Positions 23,108 through 25,866 of a stretch of 25,866 bases of DNA are shown one piece after another. How positions within the stretch are numbered: position 1 is the stretch's first letter; each line of letters starts with the position of its first letter. A program made the position numbers and the translations under genes. The notes below the pieces were generated by a model that saw only the letters and a list, made by a program, of their open reading frames with translations, was not told where the DNA came from and searched no databases. The stretch is from JBAPRR01 sp049281195. GTDB taxonomy: Bacteria > Actinomycetota > Acidimicrobiia > Acidimicrobiales > CAVXTF01. The DNA is taken from NCBI GenBank assembly GCA_049281195.1, contig JBAPRR010000318.1, positions 1-25,866 on the forward strand, in the 5' to 3' direction.

Positions 23108-23128
23108 TCAGCTGCGGCGGTCTGAGGT

Positions 23129-24598
23129 TCAGCCCGCCTGGTCCAAGAGGGCGGTGTGCTGTTTGGCTTGTCGGCGCACACCGGGTCCTGCGATCAACAG
23201 GTACGCGAGCCCACCTACTCCGAGACCCATGAAGATGCTGAAGTCGGCACCTCCCGTCGCCATGGTGATCTGGCTCGAATAGAACGTCGTGCTGAGCGCC
23301 AGCACAGCTGCGACCGAGCCGAGCGCCTGGGCGATGATGCCCGGCCAGTGAATGCCTCCGGTACCCCAGTAGATCGAGGACCTGTCGGTCTTCTGGAGCT
23401 CTTTGGGCACGTAGCGGAAGCGCCGTAGCGCCCAGTCGACGAGGAAGATCGCGCACCAAGGAGCGATCCAGCAGATGACGACGTCGACGAAGTCCTCGAG
23501 CAGCGTCGAGAAAGACGAGTCGAAGATCGCATAGATGGTGATGCCGCAACAGATGACCGTGTCGATCAACACCGCCTGGTAGCGCTTCACCTTGAGACCG
23601 AGAGCCTGAAGGGTGACGCCCGATGAGTACAGGTCGAGGCTGTTGACGGCGAAGATCTGCACGACCGAGAAGGCCAGAAAGACACTCACGAACGAGCCGG
23701 GGATGGCTCCTCCGTGGATGAAGGCGGTGAAGGGAATGGGGTCGCTGCCGAGGCCGGTCAGGTAAGTGCCCACCATCGCGCCCAGGATCATGACGAGTAT
23801 CTCGGGGACGGCCGTGCCCAAGAACACCCATCCGACGATGGCCTTCTTCGAGGAATTACGCGGCAGATAGCGGGAGTAGTCGTTCCCGTTCTCCGTCCAG
23901 CCGAGCCCGCTCAGGGCGATGGTGAAGGCGAGGCCGACCATGAAGGTCTGCCAGTTCGCGCCGGTCTTGACCGTCAGGTCGAGGTGCCCGGCAACCAGGC
24001 CGCCCAGGATCGCGAACATCACGATGAACGGCACGATCAGGTATCGCAGAACCTTGATCATCGTGGCGTGACCCAAGAACGGGAGGACCGCCTGGAAGGC
24101 GACAGCCACAAGGATGATCACGACCTTGAACGGTGTTCCCGGGTCGAAGCCCGCCTTGTCTCCGAGCACGAGCGCGGCACCGACGATGAGGATCAGGCCT
24201 TCGGTCTCGAAGCCGATCTGGGTCAGCCAGTTGAACAGCGCTATCAGCCGGCTCCCCCTCGTCCCGTATGCGGCCCGGCTGGTGCCGAAGACGGTGGTTC
24301 CCGAGTCGGGGCCCTGCAGGCTGCACAGACCGAGCAGCAGATACGACAGGTTCCCGATGACGATGAGGATCACGGCTTGGGCGAAGGTGAACCCGAAGGT
24401 CATCAGGACTGCGCCATAGACGAAGTACTCGATCTGGACGCTTGCTCCGGCCCACATGCCGAACAGATCGCGGGGTTTGGCCCACCTCTCGGAGTCCGGG
24501 ATGTAGTCGATGCCGTGCTGCTCGACGTGAAAAGCCTGATCCGATTCAGGCGAGGCTTGCGGGGGTATCGCAGAGGGGCTTTCTGCCGTGGTCGTCAA
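23129..24598 (-). CDS. NCS1-family nucleobase/cytosine-purine-type permease
   Basis: This is an approximately 489-residue, 12-helix sodium- or proton-coupled transporter of the nucleobase:cation symporter-1 family. The opening DYIPDSERWAKPRDLFGMWAGASVQIEYFVYG is typical, with first-helix residues MWAGASVQ. GPDSGTTVFGTSRAAYGTRGSRL and SGLGWTENGNDYSRYLPRNSSKKAIVGWVFLG (substrate-site and loop signatures) follow. The TTG at 24598 has GGGAGG four nt upstream, and a GATAAT hexamer at 24627-24632 would start a short leader; a GTG at 24622 is the alternative. The frame is open to 24832 but the extension has no family sequence. Facing two phosphoribosyltransferases, it probably brings in a purine or related base. 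Hydantoin or allantoin are alternatives. Confidence 0.85.
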   Translation of the reverse strand: MTTTAESPSAIPPQASPESDQAFHVEQHGIDYIPDSERWAKPRDLFGMWAGASVQIEYFVYGAVLMTFGFTFAQAVILIVIGNLSYLLLGLCSLQGPDSGTTVFGTSRAAYGTRGSRLIALFNWLTQIGFETEGLILIVGAALVLGDKAGFDPGTPFKVVIILVAVAFQAVLPFLGHATMIKVLRYLIVPFIVMFAILGGLVAGHLDLTVKTGANWQTFMVGLAFTIALSGLGWTENGNDYSRYLPRNSSKKAIVGWVFLGTAVPEILVMILGAMVGTYLTGLGSDPIPFTAFIHGGAIPGSFVSVFLAFSVVQIFAVNSLDLYSSGVTLQALGLKVKRYQAVLIDTVICCGITIYAIFDSSFSTLLEDFVDVVICWIAPWCAIFLVDWALRRFRYVPKELQKTDRSSIYWGTGGIHWPGIIAQALGSVAAVLALSTTFYSSQITMATGGADFSIFMGLGVGGLAYLLIAGPGVRRQAKQHTALLDQAG

Positions 24599-24623
24599 CT
24601 CGCCTCCCGTTGCGCTCTGCACT

Positions 24624-24634
24624 CCGATTATCGG
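24624..24634. promoter_or_regulatory. Promoter region of the permease: GATAAT within a short inverted repeat
   Basis: CCGAT-T-ATCGG is an 11-bp inverted repeat that contains a minus-strand GATAAT -10 candidate (24627-24632) in the 182-bp divergent gap. A small hairpin GCCGCC-AAA-GGTGGC lies near 24671-24685. I see no recognisable riboswitch in the gap. Confidence 0.25.
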
Positions 24635-24780
24635 GTTGTCCGGATGCGGGCCGATGCCGTCGTGGCCTGCAAGCCGCCAAAGGTGGCCTATGGGTGCGCT
24701 CGTCGTCAAGCCCCGCGGTTTGCGCCCTGCCGGCGTGGATGGTTCGCTACGGCCCTGAAATCCGTGAGAGGAGATATTGA

Positions 24781-25866
24781 TGGTCGCACCGGTGGAGCGC
24801 GTTCGGTTGGGTGTGGTGGGTGCTGGGAACATCGCCGATCTGAACGTGGCCGGATATATCGAGCACCCGGGTTGTGATGTGGTCGCCGTGTGCGACGTGC
24901 ACGAGGAAGCCGCTCGGAATGCCGCAGAGCGTTGGGGCGCGCCGAAGGTCTACACGGAGCTCGACAAGATGCTCGAGGACCCGGAGATAAACGCCGTCGA
25001 GGTTCTCACCCCGACCCATCTGCACTTCGACCATGTCTTTTCGTCTCTTCAGGCGGGAAAGCACGTCTCTGTCCAGAAGCCGGTCACCAACAGCGTGGAC
25101 GAGGCGCGGGTGCTGGCCAGGGCAGCGGCCGAGGCGGATCTCACTTTCCGGATCAGCGAGTGCTTCGTGCACTACCCACCGCTCGAGCTCGCCAAAAAGT
25201 TCGTCAAGGAGGGTGCTATCGGGCACCCCACCGCCATACGCATCAAGACCGTCGTGGGCCAGACCGATGCCGAATTCCAGGCCAATCTGAATGCGGACGG
25301 TTACGGCTGGCGGCTCGACACGCGCAGTCCGGGCGGGCACCTGTTCGACGACATGGTCCACAAGTTCGCCATGGCCATGTGGTTGGTCGACCAGGACATC
25401 AAGTCGGTGCAGGCCCTCGTCAACCGCCGCGACTATTTCTTCGAGCCCTGCGTAGCCATGTTCGAGTACGAGGATCCGGAGCTTTTGGGCGTCCTCGACG
25501 TGCAGTACGCCCCGAAGATGTGGATGCGCTCCAGCTACTACGGGGCTGACGAGTTCTTCGAGATCCAGGGCGACGAGGGGATGATCTGGGTGACACGGGC
25601 GACCGGCGAGATGCTCGATCTACCGCCCGTTCTGCTCTACCAGGGCACCGAAGGTGATTACGGCACCAAGGAGATCCGCGATGTGGACTCGGACTGGGGA
25701 GCAGGTTTCAAGCGCTCTTCCGCCCACTTCGTAGATTCGCTCATCGCCGGTACGCCTGCCCAGATGACGGTCGAGTCCGCCATCAAGGTGCTCCAGCTCT
25801 GCTTCGCCATCTACCAGGCTGGGTTGGAGCGCCGACCGATCGATCCTTCGACGATCACCGGATATG
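24781..25866 (+). CDS. Gfo/Idh/MocA family NAD(P)-dependent oxidoreductase (runs off the right edge)
   Basis: This frame is open from the ATG at 24781 through the last base of the window, 362 codons, so the end is missing. GGAG lies 7-8 nt before the ATG. The N-terminal Rossmann domain starts RLGVVGAGNIADLNVAGY (9-26), with the acidic end of the second strand in VVAVCDVHEEAA. LTPTHLHFDHVFSSLQAGKHVSVQKPV (76-102) holds the place of the family EKP motif, but reads Q99-K100-P101. The C-terminal barrel has GGHLFDDMVHKFAMAMWLV, containing the conserved Asp/His pair. Such enzymes oxidise or reduce sugars, inositols and related alcohols. The 362 residues are about the normal family length, so only a few are probably lost. 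Confidence 0.87.

Noticed and set aside
24623..24780. Possible riboswitch in the longest intergenic gap, before the nucleobase permease
   Set aside because: Only a short hairpin and an 11-bp inverted repeat are visible; I could not match a purine or preQ1 riboswitch core.
24599..24832. Upstream extension of the permease frame into the oxidoreductase gene
   Set aside because: It has no similarity to the family, crosses the divergent gap, and better-supported starts exist at 24598 and 24622.

Overview
The window is GC-rich, densely coding DNA with frequent GTG and TTG starts, ATGA/GTGA-type overlaps between genes and several apparently leaderless starts. The gene content points to a high-GC actinobacterium: a LigD-type end-joining polymerase, several CaiB/BaiF CoA-transferases, a cysteine-less thiolase with a DUF35 partner, and an F420/FMN split-barrel protein. 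A lineage such as Acidimicrobiia would fit, but that is inference. I see no tRNA, rRNA, CRISPR array, insertion sequence or phage gene. No stretch longer than about 160 bp lacks a gene.

Layout. (1) 1-8653, all on +: a stand-alone LigD polymerase domain overlapping a YihY/BrkB membrane protein; a CaiB/BaiF CoA-transferase; a four-gene ABC importer (Tat-type lipoprotein binding protein, MalK/UgpC-like ATPase, two permeases) whose binding protein resembles UgpB; and an exported eight-cysteine protein. (2) 8700-11821, on -: a 12-TM MFS transporter and a DHA2-type 14-TM MFS transporter. A SnoaL-like protein (11918) diverges from the latter across a perfect 14-bp palindrome. (3) 12282-18920, a catabolic block built around a divergent promoter at about 14.7 kb. 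Leftward: a metal-dependent amidohydrolase, then a LivJ/AmiC-fold ligand-binding protein with no signal peptide. Rightward: two adjacent CaiB/BaiF CoA-transferases, a thiolase-fold protein without catalytic cysteines, and a DUF35 zinc-ribbon/OB-fold protein. (4) 18949-21718: a second DHA2 exporter, paralogous to the first, downstream of a MarR regulator, with a divergent split-barrel oxidoreductase. A 26-bp imperfect palindrome abuts the MarR start. (5) 21805-24598: hypoxanthine phosphoribosyltransferase, a second phosphoribosyltransferase and a convergent NCS1 nucleobase permease, which together look like purine salvage. (6) 24781 to the right edge: a Gfo/Idh/MocA oxidoreductase, cut by the window.

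The most interesting region is 12.3-21.2 kb. The thiolase/DUF35 pair resembles the Ltp2-ChsH2(DUF35) retro-aldolase arrangement known from steroid side-chain degradation. Here it is coupled to a CoA-transferase pair, a divergent amidohydrolase and a cytosolic ligand-binding protein. The substrate cannot be read from the sequence. Short sequence words shared between the MarR operator region and the 14.7-kb divergent promoter hint that one regulator may control both.
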